Shown here piece after piece: positions 16,161 to 25,863 of a DNA stretch of 64,000 nt. Each line of letters opens with the position of its first letter. The first letter of the stretch is position 1. Both the position numbers and the translations under genes were made by a program. The stretch comes from Phreatobacter stygius. Its GTDB lineage: Bacteria > Pseudomonadota > Alphaproteobacteria > Rhizobiales > Phreatobacteraceae. The stretch spans positions 5,717,001 through 5,781,000 of the forward strand of contig NZ_CP039690.1 of assembly GCF_005144885.1 (NCBI RefSeq), read 5' to 3'. A model generated the notes under the pieces. The model saw nothing but the letters and a program-made list of their open reading frames with translations, was not told where the DNA came from and ran no database searches.

Positions 16161-17444
16161 ATGAACATATTGTTGGACGCCGACCATTTCGATCGGTCAT
16201 TCGGGACGGGCATTGCAACCTATTCGCGGGTGCTCGCGCAAACCTATCGCGGTCTCGGCCATCGGGTTATCGGCCTCTTCGGACGCGAGCTGAACCCGTT
16301 TTTGACGGCACGAGCGCAAGAAATGGCTTTTTTTGGCTTTCAAGCGCGCCGCCGGCGGTGGTCGATCCCGCGCGCCGTCTGCGCGATGCGTCCCTGGCCC
16401 ATCGCGGTGACGCCGATCGAACCGACCGGAACGGTCGATCTCGAGCCGATCGCGGATCAGTTTTCCCCCTTTGATGGGATCGCCAATCTCGACTCTTTGA
16501 CCGAGCTCGCTCACCTCCATTTCGCCTTGACCCGCCGCTTTCTCCCGGTCCGTGCACCCGCAGGCGTCGAGTTCGTTCACTGGGCCCATCCCAAACCCGT
16601 CTATGCCGTCGGCGCGCGCAATATCTACACGGTGCACGACCTCGTCCCGATCATGATGCCCTACGCCGTCAAAGGACGGTGCGTGAAATATGATCGGCTG
16701 TTTGCCGGCGTCGTGAAACATGCCGATCGGATTTTCACGGTCTCGGAAAACGCTCGGGCAGATCTCTTGCGGCTTTATCCAGCCGATCCGGCACGCGTCA
16801 TGACGACCTTTCAGGCCGCACCTTTCGCGCCGGAGACTGCCGGCGACGATCCGGAAGACCTCGCCCTCTGGCTTCGTGCTCGCCATGGGCTCGATGCACG
16901 GCGCTATCTCATTTATTATGGCGCCATCGAACCGAAGAAGAATATCGACCGGCTGATCGCCGCCTATCTCCGCGCCGATGTCGCGATGCCGCTTGTCATC
17001 ATATCGAGTTCGGGGTGGTCGAACCGCGTTACCCTGGCGGCTCTCGGCGCGGCGGCAAGGCAATGCGCGCGCGGAGCCGAGCAAGGCAAATCCATCATTC
17101 GTTTGCCCTACCTGCCCTATGACGAGGTCATGCGCCTCGTGCAGGGCGCGGCGGCGACCCTCTTCCCGTCGATTCATGAAGGCTTCGGAATTCCGATCCT
17201 GGAATCGATGCAGCAGCGGACGCCGGTCCTGACCGCAGACCGGACCGCCACCCGTGAAATTGCCGGAGACGCCGCGCTATTGGTCGATCCGTTCGACGAG
17301 ACGGCGATTGCCCGGGGGATCGAGCGCATGACCGGCGACCCCATGTTCTGTCGCGCTTTGGTCGAGAAGGGCTCGGTGCGCGCCCAGTTTTTCTCGACGG
17401 CGGCCTATCGGGAGCGGCTTGGAGCAGCACTCGCCGCCTTCTAG
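16161..17444 (+). CDS. Glycosyltransferase family 4 (GT-B fold)
   Basis: A 427-residue GT4 enzyme transferring a sugar from a nucleotide donor, probably at the cytoplasmic face for a polysaccharide or glycan. The N-terminal acceptor domain starts MNILLDADHFDRSFGTGIATY with a glycine-rich loop. The C-terminal donor domain has FTVSENARADL, YYGAIEPKKNIDRLIAAY and the GT4 signature FPSIHEGFGIPILESM with the EGFGIPxxE acidic pair. No membrane helices or signal are evident. It stands alone, with no flippase, polymerase or other transferase nearby, so its glycan is unknown. Confidence 0.9.
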   Translation: MNILLDADHFDRSFGTGIATYSRVLAQTYRGLGHRVIGLFGRELNPFLTARAQEMAFFGFQARRRRWSIPRAVCAMRPWPIAVTPIEPTGTVDLEPIADQFSPFDGIANLDSLTELAHLHFALTRRFLPVRAPAGVEFVHWAHPKPVYAVGARNIYTVHDLVPIMMPYAVKGRCVKYDRLFAGVVKHADRIFTVSENARADLLRLYPADPARVMTTFQAAPFAPETAGDDPEDLALWLRARHGLDARRYLIYYGAIEPKKNIDRLIAAYLRADVAMPLVIISSSGWSNRVTLAALGAAARQCARGAEQGKSIIRLPYLPYDEVMRLVQGAAATLFPSIHEGFGIPILESMQQRTPVLTADRTATREIAGDAALLVDPFDETAIARGIERMTGDPMFCRALVEKGSVRAQFFSTAAYRERLGAALAAF

Positions 17445-17583
17445 TCGGAATGACCTGAACCGTACCTGTCCGGCCCTTTGACCATCGCTCGGCCGGCTTG
17501 GACTCACGGGCCTTCCGTGCTACCGGCAAGGCAGCCCATGAAACCGCGCCTTCGACGCGCCGCGATCCGATGGAGACAGCCGG

Positions 17584-18891
17584 ATGTCAGCCTCGACCTC
17601 TCGCTCCTATCAGCCCTTTGACGGCTTCTTCTCGGCCCCGCTCGCCGATTCCGACCCGGTCATTTTCGACGCCATTCAGAAGGAACTCGGTCGTCAGCAG
17701 CACGAGATCGAGCTGATCGCCTCGGAAAACATCGTCTCGCGCGCCGTCATGGAAGCGCAGGGCTCGGTGATGACCAACAAATATGCCGAGGGTTATCCGG
17801 GCAAGCGCTATTATGGCGGCTGCCAGTTCGTCGACATTGCCGAAGAGGTCGCGATCGAGCGGGCGACCAAGCTGTTCGGCTGCAAGTTCGCCAATGTCCA
17901 GCCGAACTCCGGCAGCCAGGCCAACCAGGCCGTGTTCATGGCGCTGATGCAGCCGGGCGAGACCTTCATGGGGCTCGATCTCGCCGCCGGCGGCCATCTC
18001 ACCCATGGTTCGCCGGTCAACGTCTCGGGCAAGTGGTTCAAGGTTGCGCCCTATACGGTGCGTCAGGACGACCAGCGCATCGACATGGACGAGGTCGCCC
18101 GCCTCGCGCGCGAAGCCAAGCCGAAGATCATCATTGCCGGCGGCTCGGCCTATGCGCGCTTCTGGGATTTCGCCCGGTTCCGGGCGATCGCCGACGAGGT
18201 TGGCGCCTATCTGTTCGTCGACATGGCGCATTTCGCCGGCCTGGTCGCCGGCGGCGCGCATCCCTCGCCGTTCCCGCACGCCCATGTGGTGACCACCACC
18301 ACCCACAAGACCCTGCGCGGTCCGCGCGGCGGCCTGATCCTCACCGACGACGAGGCGATCGCCAAGAAGATCAATTCGGCGATCTTTCCGGGCATCCAGG
18401 GCGGCCCGCTGATGCATGTCATCGCCGCCAAGGCGGTGGCCTTCGGCGAGGCGCTGCGCCCGGACTTCAAGACCTATGCCCATGCCGTGGTGACCAATGC
18501 CAAGGCGCTGGCCGAGACCCTCAAGGCAGCCGGCTACGACCTGGTCACCGATGGCACCGACAACCACCTGATGCTGGTCGATCTTCGGCCGAAGAACCTG
18601 ACCGGCAAGGCCTCCGAGATCGCGCTTGGCCGCGCCTTCATCACCTGCAACAAGAACGGCATCCCGTTCGATCCGCAAAAGCCCTTCGTCACCTCGGGCA
18701 TCCGGCTCGGCACGCCGGCCGGCACCACCCGGGGCTTCGGTGTCACCGAGTTCAAGCGCATCGGCGATCTGATCGTCGAGACGCTGGACGGCCTGTCGAG
18801 GGCCAATTCGGACGAGGGCAATGCCACTGTCGAGGCCGCCGTGCGTGACAAGGTGAAAGACCTGGTCGCGCGCTTCCCGATCTATTCCTGA
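17584..18891 (+). CDS. glyA: Serine hydroxymethyltransferase
   Basis: A PLP enzyme interconverting serine and glycine with tetrahydrofolate, supplying one-carbon units (435 residues). Visible motifs include [20 protein letters not shown] at the N-terminus, [12 protein letters not shown], the PLP lysine in [14 protein letters not shown] (about 240) and the C-terminal [17 protein letters not shown]. Start ATG is preceded by GGAG. It heads the classical Hyphomicrobiales block with nrdR 15 bp downstream, linking folate, deoxynucleotide and riboflavin synthesis. Confidence 0.98.
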   Translation: MSASTSRSYQPFDGFFSAPLADSDPVIFDAIQKELGRQQHEIELIASENIVSRAVMEAQGSVMTNKYAEGYPGKRYYGGCQFVDIAEEVAIERATKLFGCKFANVQPNSGSQANQAVFMALMQPGETFMGLDLAAGGHLTHGSPVNVSGKWFKVAPYTVRQDDQRIDMDEVARLAREAKPKIIIAGGSAYARFWDFARFRAIADEVGAYLFVDMAHFAGLVAGGAHPSPFPHAHVVTTTTHKTLRGPRGGLILTDDEAIAKKINSAIFPGIQGGPLMHVIAAKAVAFGEALRPDFKTYAHAVVTNAKALAETLKAAGYDLVTDGTDNHLMLVDLRPKNLTGKASEIALGRAFITCNKNGIPFDPQKPFVTSGIRLGTPAGTTRGFGVTEFKRIGDLIVETLDGLSRANSDEGNATVEAAVRDKVKDLVARFPIYS

Positions 18892-18906
18892 CCGGCGGGG
18901 CAGGCC

Positions 18907-19389
18907 GTGCGCTGTCCCTTTTGTGGTTTCGCCGATACCCAGGTGAAGGACTCACGTCCGACCGAGGATGGCTCCGCCATCCGGCGCCGGCGCGTCTGCA
19001 CGGAATGCAATGGCCGCTTCACCACTTTCGAGCGCGTGCAATTGCGCGAGCTCACCGTGATCAAGCGCAACAACCGGCGGGTGCCGTTCGACCGCGACAA
19101 GCTGATGCGTTCGATCCAGATCGCGCTGCGGAAGCGGCCGGTCGACCCGGACCGGGTCGAGCGGCTGGTCTCCGGCATTGTCCGGCAATTGGAAGCCTCG
19201 GGTGAAAGCGAGATCCCGGCGGAGAATATCGGCCGCATCGTCATGGAGGCGCTGAAGGCGCTCGACGACGTCGCCTATGTTCGTTTCGCCTCGGTCTATC
19301 GCAATTTCCGCGAGCCCAAGGATTTCGAGCAGCTGATCGGCGAGATGGCCGAGGATGAAGAGCCGTCCGTCGAGCCGAAACGCCCATAG
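18907..19389 (+). CDS. nrdR: Transcriptional repressor NrdR
   Basis: A zinc-ribbon and ATP-cone repressor of ribonucleotide reductase genes, responding to ATP/dATP. The four zinc cysteines are in CPFCGF (3 and 6) and CTECNGRF (31 and 34). The ATP-cone covers about 49-139 ([32 protein letters not shown]). Length 160 is normal. It starts with GTG directly encoding RCPFCGF and follows glyA closely, so it is co-transcribed. Confidence 0.97.
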   Translation: MRCPFCGFADTQVKDSRPTEDGSAIRRRRVCTECNGRFTTFERVQLRELTVIKRNNRRVPFDRDKLMRSIQIALRKRPVDPDRVERLVSGIVRQLEASGESEIPAENIGRIVMEALKALDDVAYVRFASVYRNFREPKDFEQLIGEMAEDEEPSVEPKRP

Positions 19390-19436
19390 GCTGGCGTCGA
19401 TGGTCCGTCGAGACGATCCGCCGAGAATGGCCCGCC

Positions 19437-20558
19437 ATGACTGAGCCGATCAATGACCCGATCAATGACCCGGCATTCTCGGCCGCCGATCACGCCTTCA
19501 TGGACCATGCCCTGCGGCTCGGCCGGCGCCAGCTCGGGCTGACCTTTCCCAATCCGGCGGTCGGCTGCATCCTGGCCAAGGACGGCATCGTCGTCGGCCG
19601 CGGCGCCACCCAGCCGGGCGGCCGGCCCCATGGCGAGACGACGGCCATCGCCCATGCCGGCGCGGCCGCGCGCGGCGCCACCGCCTATGTGACGCTCGAG
19701 CCGTGCTCGCATTACGGCCGCACCGCCCCCTGTTCGGACGCCCTGGCGCGGGCCGGCGTGATCCGCGTCGTCTGTGCCATTGGCGACCCGGACCCGCGGG
19801 TCCATGGCCGCGGCTTCAACATGTTGCGGGCCTATGGCATCGCGGTCGAGACCGGCCTGGGCAAGGCCCGGGCGGCGCTCGATCACCGCGGCCATTTCAC
19901 CCGCATTCGTCTCGGCCGGCCTTTCGTCCAGCTCAAGATGGCGCTGACCTCGGATGGTTTCGTCGCCGGCGAGGGCGGCCGCCAGGTGCAGATCTCGGGT
20001 GAGCGGGCGAGCGAGGCGGTGCATCTGATGCGCGCCATGGCGGACGCGATCATGGTCGGCATCGGCACCGTGCTGTCGGACGATCCGCTGCTCACCTGCC
20101 GGCTGCCGGGCATGGCCGACCGCTCGCCGATCCGCGTCGTCATGGATCCGCGCCTGCGCACGCCGGTCGATGCCCGGCTGGTGGCCACCGCCCGCGAGGT
20201 GCCGACCTGGATCATCGGGGCGGTCGATGCCGCACCCGAGGCCGAGCGCTGGCTGCGTTCGGCCGGCGCCGAGGTCATGCGGGTCGGGCGCACCGCCGCC
20301 GGCGCGCTGGACCTGAGCGAGGCGCTGCGCCTGATCGCCACCCGCGGCATCACCCGGGTGCTCGCCGAGGGCGGGCCGACCCTTGCGAAAGCCCTTGTCG
20401 ACACCGATCTCGCGGACGAGATCACCCTGATCCGCGCACCGGCCGTGCTCGGATCGGGCATTCCGGCTTTCACCCAACCCATGCCCGGCCGCTACCGCCT
20501 TGCGGAAGCCTTGCCATCCGGGCGAGACATCATCGAGACGTATCGTCAGGATCGTTAG
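19437..20558 (+). CDS. ribD: Bifunctional riboflavin biosynthesis protein RibD (deaminase/reductase)
   Basis: Catalyses the pyrimidine deamination and side-chain reduction steps from GTP-derived intermediate to riboflavin. The N-terminal zinc deaminase shows PHGETTAI and PCSHYGRTAPC (His, Glu and two Cys). The C-terminal reductase has QLKMALTSDGFVA, GIGTVLSDDPLLTCR and LAEGGPTLAKAL. 373 residues is the usual length. No FMN riboswitch is recognisable upstream, as expected for a gene inside an operon. ribE follows after 8 bp. Confidence 0.97.
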   Translation: MTEPINDPINDPAFSAADHAFMDHALRLGRRQLGLTFPNPAVGCILAKDGIVVGRGATQPGGRPHGETTAIAHAGAAARGATAYVTLEPCSHYGRTAPCSDALARAGVIRVVCAIGDPDPRVHGRGFNMLRAYGIAVETGLGKARAALDHRGHFTRIRLGRPFVQLKMALTSDGFVAGEGGRQVQISGERASEAVHLMRAMADAIMVGIGTVLSDDPLLTCRLPGMADRSPIRVVMDPRLRTPVDARLVATAREVPTWIIGAVDAAPEAERWLRSAGAEVMRVGRTAAGALDLSEALRLIATRGITRVLAEGGPTLAKALVDTDLADEITLIRAPAVLGSGIPAFTQPMPGRYRLAEALPSGRDIIETYRQDR

Positions 20559-20566
20559 GAGCGCCC

Positions 20567-21181
20567 ATGTTCACCGGCATCATCACCGACGTGGGCGAAG
20601 TCGTCGCCGTCAAGGACGAGGGCTCGGCCCGCCACCTGACGGTCGCCTGCGCCTATCCGGCCGAGACCATCCCGCTCGGCGCCTCGATCTGCCATATGGG
20701 GGTTTGCCTCACCGTCACCTCGCTCAAATCCGGCTCCAACCATACGCTGATCACCGTCGATGCCTCGGGCGAGACCCTGGCGCGCACCACCATCGGCGCC
20801 TGGCAGGCCGGTACCAAGATCAATCTGGAGCGCTCGCTGCGCATTGGCGACGAGCTCGGCGGCCATATCGTCACCGGCCATGTCGACGGCGTCGCCGAGA
20901 TCGTCTCGCGTGAGGACAAGGACGGCACCGCCTGGTTCGTGTTCCGCGCGCCGCGCGAACTGGCCAAGTTCATTGCCGAAAAGGGCTCGGTCGGTCTCGA
21001 CGGCACCTCGCTGACGGTCAATGGCGTCAAGGACGACACCTTCACCGTCACGCTGATTCCGCACACGCTGTCGGTGACCACCTGGGGGGGCGCCAAGGTC
21101 GGCGACCGGGTCAATCTCGAAGTCGACATGATGGCTCGTTATTCCGCGCGCCTTGCGGAGGCGAAGGCCGAGGGCTACTAA
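20567..21181 (+). CDS. ribE: Riboflavin synthase alpha subunit
   Basis: Dismutates two 6,7-dimethyl-8-ribityllumazine molecules to riboflavin. It begins with [12 protein letters not shown], the family signature, and is built of two tandem lumazine-binding domains (about 1-97 and 98-195), each with a TxG/S ligand motif such as [10 protein letters not shown] and [12 protein letters not shown]. 204 residues is typical. A GGAG lies just upstream, and ribD stops 8 bp before. Confidence 0.97.
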   Translation: MFTGIITDVGEVVAVKDEGSARHLTVACAYPAETIPLGASICHMGVCLTVTSLKSGSNHTLITVDASGETLARTTIGAWQAGTKINLERSLRIGDELGGHIVTGHVDGVAEIVSREDKDGTAWFVFRAPRELAKFIAEKGSVGLDGTSLTVNGVKDDTFTVTLIPHTLSVTTWGGAKVGDRVNLEVDMMARYSARLAEAKAEGY

Positions 21182-21206
21182 GCCGGTCCATACCAAAGGA
21201 TCCTCC

Positions 21207-21692
21207 ATGGCCGCCCCACGCTCCGCGCCCGCCGAGACGCTCAAGACCCATGCCCGGGTGCTTGTTGTCGAAGCCCGTTTCTACGATGATCTCGCCGATG
21301 CGCTGCTCGACGGCGCCAGGGGCGCGATCGAAGCGGCCGGCGCGACCTGCGAGGTGCACACGGTGCCCGGCGCCTTGGAAATCCCGGCGGCGATCGCCAT
21401 CCTGATCGACGGCGCGGCCGCCAAGGGCGTTCCCTTCGACGGCGCGGTGGCGCTCGGCACCGTCATCCGCGGCGAGACCACCCATTACGAGATCGTCTCG
21501 AACGAAAGTTCGCGGGCGCTGATGGAGCTCGCGGTCGCCCGCAAGCTGCCGCTCGGCAACGGCATCCTCACCGTCGAGAACGACGAACAGGCCTGGGCGC
21601 GCGCGCGCCGGTCGGAAATGGACAAGGGCGGCGGCGCGGCGGAGGCCTGCCTCGCCATGATCCGCCTGAAGCGCGCGGCGGAGACGCGCTGA
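21207..21692 (+). CDS. ribH: 6,7-dimethyl-8-ribityllumazine synthase
   Basis: Builds the lumazine precursor of riboflavin from a pyrimidine and 3,4-dihydroxy-2-butanone 4-phosphate (161 residues). Motifs are [18 protein letters not shown], the VPGALEIP loop (about 50), [19 protein letters not shown] with the catalytic His (about 92), and [16 protein letters not shown]. Start ATG at 21207 follows AAAGGA; an earlier in-frame start inside ribE lacks support. Its stop overlaps the nusB start as TGATG. Confidence 0.97.
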   Translation: MAAPRSAPAETLKTHARVLVVEARFYDDLADALLDGARGAIEAAGATCEVHTVPGALEIPAAIAILIDGAAAKGVPFDGAVALGTVIRGETTHYEIVSNESSRALMELAVARKLPLGNGILTVENDEQAWARARRSEMDKGGGAAEACLAMIRLKRAAETR

Positions 21693-22174
21693 TGACCACC
21701 CCGGCCAAACAGGCGAACAAACGCGGCACGGCGAGGCTCGCGGCGGTCCAGGCGCTCTATCAGATGGATGTCGCCCATACCGACATCAACGAGGTGATCG
21801 GCGCCTTCCAGGTGTTCTGGATGGGCCGCGAGGTGGAGGGCGAGACCTACCTGCCGGCCGATCATCAGTTCTTCCGCGACATCGTCCAGGGCGTCATGCG
21901 CGAGCAGCAGCGTGTCGACGTGGCGGTCGACACGATCCTCGCCGACGACTGGCCGCTGAAGCGCATCGAGGCGGTGCTGCGCGCGGTGTTGCGCGCCGGC
22001 TGTTACGAGCTGTTCGAGCGTCCCGACATTCCGGCCAAGGTGATCATCGCCGAATATGTCGATGTCGCTGATGCCTTTGTCGACCGCGAAGAGGTCGGCA
22101 TGGCCAATGCGGTGCTCGACCGCATCGCCAAACGCGTGCGGCCGGCCGAAATGGGTGAGGCCCCGAAGGCCTGA
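21692..22174 (+). CDS. nusB: Transcription antitermination factor NusB
   Basis: An all-helical RNA-binding factor that, with NusE/S10, binds boxA and supports rRNA antitermination. N-terminal RGTARLAAVQALYQMD and C-terminal VIIAEYVDVADAFVDREEVGMANAVLDRIAK are the family hallmarks. 160 residues is normal. Its ATG shares bases with the ribH stop. Repeat A3 begins within a few bases of the nusB stop, separating it from thiL. Confidence 0.97.
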   Translation: MTTPAKQANKRGTARLAAVQALYQMDVAHTDINEVIGAFQVFWMGREVEGETYLPADHQFFRDIVQGVMREQQRVDVAVDTILADDWPLKRIEAVLRAVLRAGCYELFERPDIPAKVIIAEYVDVADAFVDREEVGMANAVLDRIAKRVRPAEMGEAPKA

Positions 22175-22176
22175 GC

Positions 22177-22446
22177 GGCGAGTGGCGAATGGCGAGTGGG
22201 GAATGCTGAGACATCGCCGCGCATGAACCCTCGCCCGCGCCGTCGCGGGAGAGGGTGGCCGCGGAGCGGCCGGGTGAGGGTGGTTGCGTCGGCCCTTGCC
22301 GTGCATTTCGGGTGCAAGTGATAGGCGGGGCGCCTGTTCAAACCCTCACCCGGGTCGTCCGGACCCAGCCTCTCCCGCAAGCGGGCGAGGGTTTACGCGC
22401 GCGGGGCGTTTCGCTTCATCCCCATTCGCTATTCGCCATTCGCCAT
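22177..22446. repeat. Dispersed palindromic repeat, family A, copy 3
   Basis: A full copy with opening GCGAGTGGCGAATGGCGAGT and closing CATTCGCTATTCGCCATTCG, and the same inner arms as copies 1 and 2. It lies between nusB and thiL, two genes that in relatives are often directly adjacent, and may act as a transcriptional or mRNA-stability boundary. Confidence 0.88.
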
Positions 22447-22497
22447 CTCCCCCCATCGTGACAAGATAGGCCCGAAGCCCCGCCGGATTCATCCATC

Positions 22498-23511
22498 ATG
22501 AGCCGCCCCTCCGAAGACGAGCTGATCGCCCGCTATTTCGCGCCGCTCGCCACGGCTCCGGGCGCCGACGGGCTGACCGATGACGCGGCGGTACTGCCGG
22601 CGGGGGCGGGCGATCTGGTCGTCACCAAGGACATGCTGGTCGCCGGCGTGCATTTTTTCCCGGACGACCCGCCTGATCTGGTGGCCCGGAAGGCGCTGCG
22701 CGTAAACCTGTCGGATCTCGCCGCCAAGGGGGCGCGGCCGGCCGGTTTCCTGCTGGCGCTCGGCCTGCCCGCGGACTGGACCGAAGCCTTTCTCGAGGCC
22801 TTCACCCGCGGTCTTGCCACCGACATCGAGCGCTTCGGCTGCCCGCTCTATGGCGGCGACACCGTAAAAATGCCGGGTCCCGTGACAAGGCCGGGTCCCT
22901 TGACGCTTTCGGTCACCGCCTTCGGCCGCACCGGCCGGACGGTGCGGCGCAACGGCGCCGAGCCCGGCGACCTGATCGTGGTGAGCGGCACCATTGGCGA
23001 CGGCGCGCTGGGGCTGAAGGCGCGTCTGGCCGAGCGTGAGCCCAGCCTTCAGCCCGATTGGCTCAAACTGCTGGCGCCCGAGCACCGGGCGGCGCTCGCC
23101 GGCCGCTATCTGCTGCCGGAGCCGCGCACCGGTCTGGCCGATGCGGTCTCGGCCCATGCATCGGCCGCCATGGACATTTCCGACGGGCTGGCCGGCGATC
23201 TCGCCAAGCTCATGAAGGTCTCCGGCGTGGCAGGGCAGGTGAGGCTGGCGGATATTCCGGTGTCGGCGGCGGTGCGAGCCGCGCGCGACCTCGACACGTC
23301 CTTGGTGACGACCATGCTGACCGGCGGTGACGATTACGAGATCCTGGCGACGGTTCCGCCCGGAGCGCTCGCCGCCTTCGAAGCGGCCGGCCGGGCAGCC
23401 GGCGTCGCGGTTGCGGTGATCGGTCAGGTGACGGCGGGCGACGGGCTTGCCATCATCGATGCGGCGGGCCAGCCGCTGTCGCTCGGAGCCGGCCGCTTCG
23501 AGCATTTCTGA
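22498..23511 (+). CDS. thiL: Thiamine-monophosphate kinase
   Basis: Phosphorylates thiamine monophosphate to the cofactor thiamine diphosphate. Of the AIR-synthase-like fold, it shows SEDELIARYFAPLA, DDAAVLP, the Mg-ATP motif TKDMLVAGVHFFPDDPP, LRVNLSDLAAKGARPAGFLL, GGDTVKMPGP and AMDISDGLAGDLAKL. 337 residues is the expected size. It ends the housekeeping block. The promoter, if separate, must lie between repeat A3 and the ATG. Confidence 0.96.
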   Translation: MSRPSEDELIARYFAPLATAPGADGLTDDAAVLPAGAGDLVVTKDMLVAGVHFFPDDPPDLVARKALRVNLSDLAAKGARPAGFLLALGLPADWTEAFLEAFTRGLATDIERFGCPLYGGDTVKMPGPVTRPGPLTLSVTAFGRTGRTVRRNGAEPGDLIVVSGTIGDGALGLKARLAEREPSLQPDWLKLLAPEHRAALAGRYLLPEPRTGLADAVSAHASAAMDISDGLAGDLAKLMKVSGVAGQVRLADIPVSAAVRAARDLDTSLVTTMLTGGDDYEILATVPPGALAAFEAAGRAAGVAVAVIGQVTAGDGLAIIDAAGQPLSLGAGRFEHF

Positions 23512-23699
23512 GCGCGGGATGGGCGGCTTCCTGTTGCTCAATATATCTTTGTAATGAAGATAATCGACAGCGACGGGATGTGCCGCCCTCTGTCGATCGG
23601 CCCGGCTGGATTCAACTGCGCGGCTATTGAACGGCATCGGAGAAAGCAGTCTTCTTGACGGGACACATGTCTCGGGTTCGGGTTGGCAGCTTGGGGGAT

Positions 23700-24791
23700 A
23701 TGAACGAGCAACTGCTCGAACGGATCTATGAAGCCGCGGCGCTGCCGGAACTCTGGGCGAGCGTGCTGGATGAACTCGCCGGCCTGGCCGGCTGCCGGCC
23801 GGCCCTTCTGTTCACCACCGATGGTGCCAATGTCACCGGCGCCATTGGCAATCAGGCGATCCAGGAGCCGCTGCGCGTCTTCGTCGAGGACGGCTGGATG
23901 GCGCGCAATCCGCAGGGCGCCCGCACGCTGGCGCGCCGGGAGCCGCGCTTCACCAATGATCTCGACATCTTCACCCTGGAGGAGATCGAGACGGACCCCT
24001 ATTACCTGGAATTCCTGCGGCCGCAGGGCATGTCCTGGGGCACCGGCACGCTGATCACAGGGCCGATCGAGACCCAGATCATCGTCTCCATCCATCGGGC
24101 CTACGAGCTCGGCCCGGTAACGCGCGAGGCGGTCGACCGGCTGACGGCGCTGCGCCCGCATATCGCCCGCGCGGCCTTCATTTCGGCGCGGCTGAAGCTC
24201 GAACAGGCGCGCGCCGCGGTCCAGGCGCTGGATGCGCTCGGCCTGCCGGCCGCAGCGCTTGGCAGCGCCGGCGCGGTTCGGGTTGCCAATGCCTCGTTCC
24301 AGGCGCTGATCCCCGAGGTCGTGCTCGACTGGCGCCAACGGCTGAAATTTGTGCATCGCAAGGCCGACAGCCTGCTGGAGGCGGCATTGAGCGTGCCGTT
24401 CGGCAGCCGCCCGGCCGACAATATCGGCGCATCGTTCCCGGTCGCCGCCAGTGATGGCCATTCGCCCTTCATCGCCCATTTGCTGCCGATCAGTGGCGCC
24501 GGTCACGACGTCTTTTCCGGCATCGGCTGGATCCTGGTCGCGGTTCCCGTCGCGCGGAACGAGCCGGCCAGTTGCGCGCTGATCGAGGGCCTGTTCGACC
24601 TGACGCCGGCCGAAGCGCGGGTTGCCAGGGCGCTGCTCGCCGGCAAGACGGTCGCCGGCCTCGCCACCGCGTCGAACCTGTCGCGCGAGACCATCCGCTC
24701 GCATCTGAAGGCCTTGATGCAGAAGACCGGCGCGCACCGGCAGGCCGACCTGATGCGGCTTCTGTCCGTGCCGTTCGGCTCGCTCCGGTAG
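23700..24791 (+). CDS. LuxR-type helix-turn-helix regulator with unknown sensor domain
   Basis: Residues about 295-360 form a LuxR/GerE DNA-binding domain: LTPAEARVARALLAGKTVAGLATASNLSRETIRSHLKALMQKTGAHRQADL. The N-terminal 290 residues look like a PAS/GAF-like sensor, starting with LLERIYEAAALPELWASVLDELA as in many orphan alphaproteobacterial LuxR proteins. No autoinducer-binding signature is visible, so it is not a clear quorum-sensing receptor. The ATG at 23700 has GGGGG just upstream; ATG 23667 is an alternative. Its target is unknown. Confidence 0.85.
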   Translation: MNEQLLERIYEAAALPELWASVLDELAGLAGCRPALLFTTDGANVTGAIGNQAIQEPLRVFVEDGWMARNPQGARTLARREPRFTNDLDIFTLEEIETDPYYLEFLRPQGMSWGTGTLITGPIETQIIVSIHRAYELGPVTREAVDRLTALRPHIARAAFISARLKLEQARAAVQALDALGLPAAALGSAGAVRVANASFQALIPEVVLDWRQRLKFVHRKADSLLEAALSVPFGSRPADNIGASFPVAASDGHSPFIAHLLPISGAGHDVFSGIGWILVAVPVARNEPASCALIEGLFDLTPAEARVARALLAGKTVAGLATASNLSRETIRSHLKALMQKTGAHRQADLMRLLSVPFGSLR

Positions 24792-24841
24792 TGACTGGAC
24801 CAACTTTGTCGGCCGCTACCTTGCGGAGAGCAGGGGCGTCG

Positions 24842-25453
24842 CTATTTCGGACGCCGCCCCGGTTCGGAAGGTGCGACGATCGCGAAATCGATCTTGCAGG
24901 TCGCTCCAAGCTGCCTCAGCCGGCGCTCCAGCTCGCCACGAGGCGGAACGCCGCGATCGGGGTCGGTGTCCGGCAGTTGGTTCAAGCGGTCCGCCATTGT
25001 CTGAAGATGCAATATCCCGGCGTTCAGGCCATGGATGAGCCAGACTTGATCTTTTTCGCGCCATGCAACGAGCTTCGCCAGCGCAATATCGTTTTCCTCC
25101 GGAACAATGGCGATGACACCTGGGCAGTCCGGGCCATGATACTCGATGGCGCGATCTTGCCAGTCACGCGGCATCTTGGCCGTCTCGGGCGATACACCAT
25201 CGCCGTAATAGCCGTACTCGTTATGGAAGGCGGAATTCTGCCCAATGCTGCCGTCGATTTGCTCCGACATCGCCTCGACGTCTTCCGCATCGGCTGCGTA
25301 GATATCGATTTCCGGAGTAGCCATCATATTTCCGGGAAGGTTTTGGCTCCGGGCAATGACAGCGCCGGACCCGATGAGGACAAAGCGCCTTTGTCCGGTG
25401 ACATCGGCAGCCGCGCGCAACAGGTGGTCAATACGGCTGCGTCGCATGATCAT
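24842..25453 (-). CDS. DUF6036-type nucleotidyltransferase-like protein, possible toxin
   Basis: A 203-residue protein resembling the nucleotidyltransferase-like family I know as DUF6036. FVLIGSGAVIARSQ is the substrate loop and PEIDIYAAD stands where the catalytic D-x-D lies in the fold. GYYGDGVSPETAKMPRDWQDR is a conserved block of this group. Such proteins occur in two-gene modules resembling toxin-antitoxin or AbiE pairs. Its ATG overlaps the stop of the 128-residue upstream gene by four bases (ATGA), the usual arrangement. GC content is lower than the neighbours, suggesting transfer. Toxin activity is inference. Confidence 0.72.
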   Translation of the reverse strand: MIMRRSRIDHLLRAAADVTGQRRFVLIGSGAVIARSQNLPGNMMATPEIDIYAADAEDVEAMSEQIDGSIGQNSAFHNEYGYYGDGVSPETAKMPRDWQDRAIEYHGPDCPGVIAIVPEENDIALAKLVAWREKDQVWLIHGLNAGILHLQTMADRLNQLPDTDPDRGVPPRGELERRLRQLGATCKIDFAIVAPSEPGRRPK

Positions 25454-25836
25454 GGGTCGCGGCCGATCGCGACGGGGGCAATGAGGGAAACCTTCGGCCG
25501 GGTGGAGATCGCTTGCCGCTCCTCGGCTGAGGGCACGTAAAAGACCGGCTGCGTGTCACGCAGCAACGATCCCTTGTCACTGTCTTCCAGGAGATCGCGC
25601 ACGACCTTCCCGATGTCGTGCCGCAGCAGATGCTGCCACATCCGGTAATAGGCGCGTTGTGATGGATCCGTCTTCATATGCCGCTCCATGTAGGCGCGGC
25701 CATGCTGAACCAGCTCGGGGTGGTCGATAAGGCGTGCGGCCACGAGGCGCGTCACCTCATACCCGCGCCGCTCGTTGCGGTCGTGGAAGTATGTCTTCTC
25801 GGGTAGCTGGGCGACGAACCGCTCACCCCTGGTCAT
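25450..25836 (-). CDS. Partner protein of the DUF6036 gene, possible antitoxin
   Basis: A 128-residue, charged, mainly helical protein (RNERRGYEVTRLVAARLI, RAYYRMWQHLLRHDIGKVVRDLLE) with no signal or membrane segment. I do not recognise the family. It comes first in a two-gene unit and overlaps the nucleotidyltransferase-like gene by four bases. A short inverted repeat lies 28 bp before its start, the usual place for antitoxin autoregulation. The function is proposed only from this arrangement. Confidence 0.65.
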   Translation of the reverse strand: MTRGERFVAQLPEKTYFHDRNERRGYEVTRLVAARLIDHPELVQHGRAYMERHMKTDPSQRAYYRMWQHLLRHDIGKVVRDLLEDSDKGSLLRDTQPVFYVPSAEERQAISTRPKVSLIAPVAIGRDP

Positions 25837-25863
25837 CGTCAGCTGTCCAACTCACGGGGCAAA

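Noticed and set aside
19390-19436. FMN riboswitch before ribD
   Set aside because: The gap is 47 bp and lacks the conserved FMN element; ribD is within an operon.
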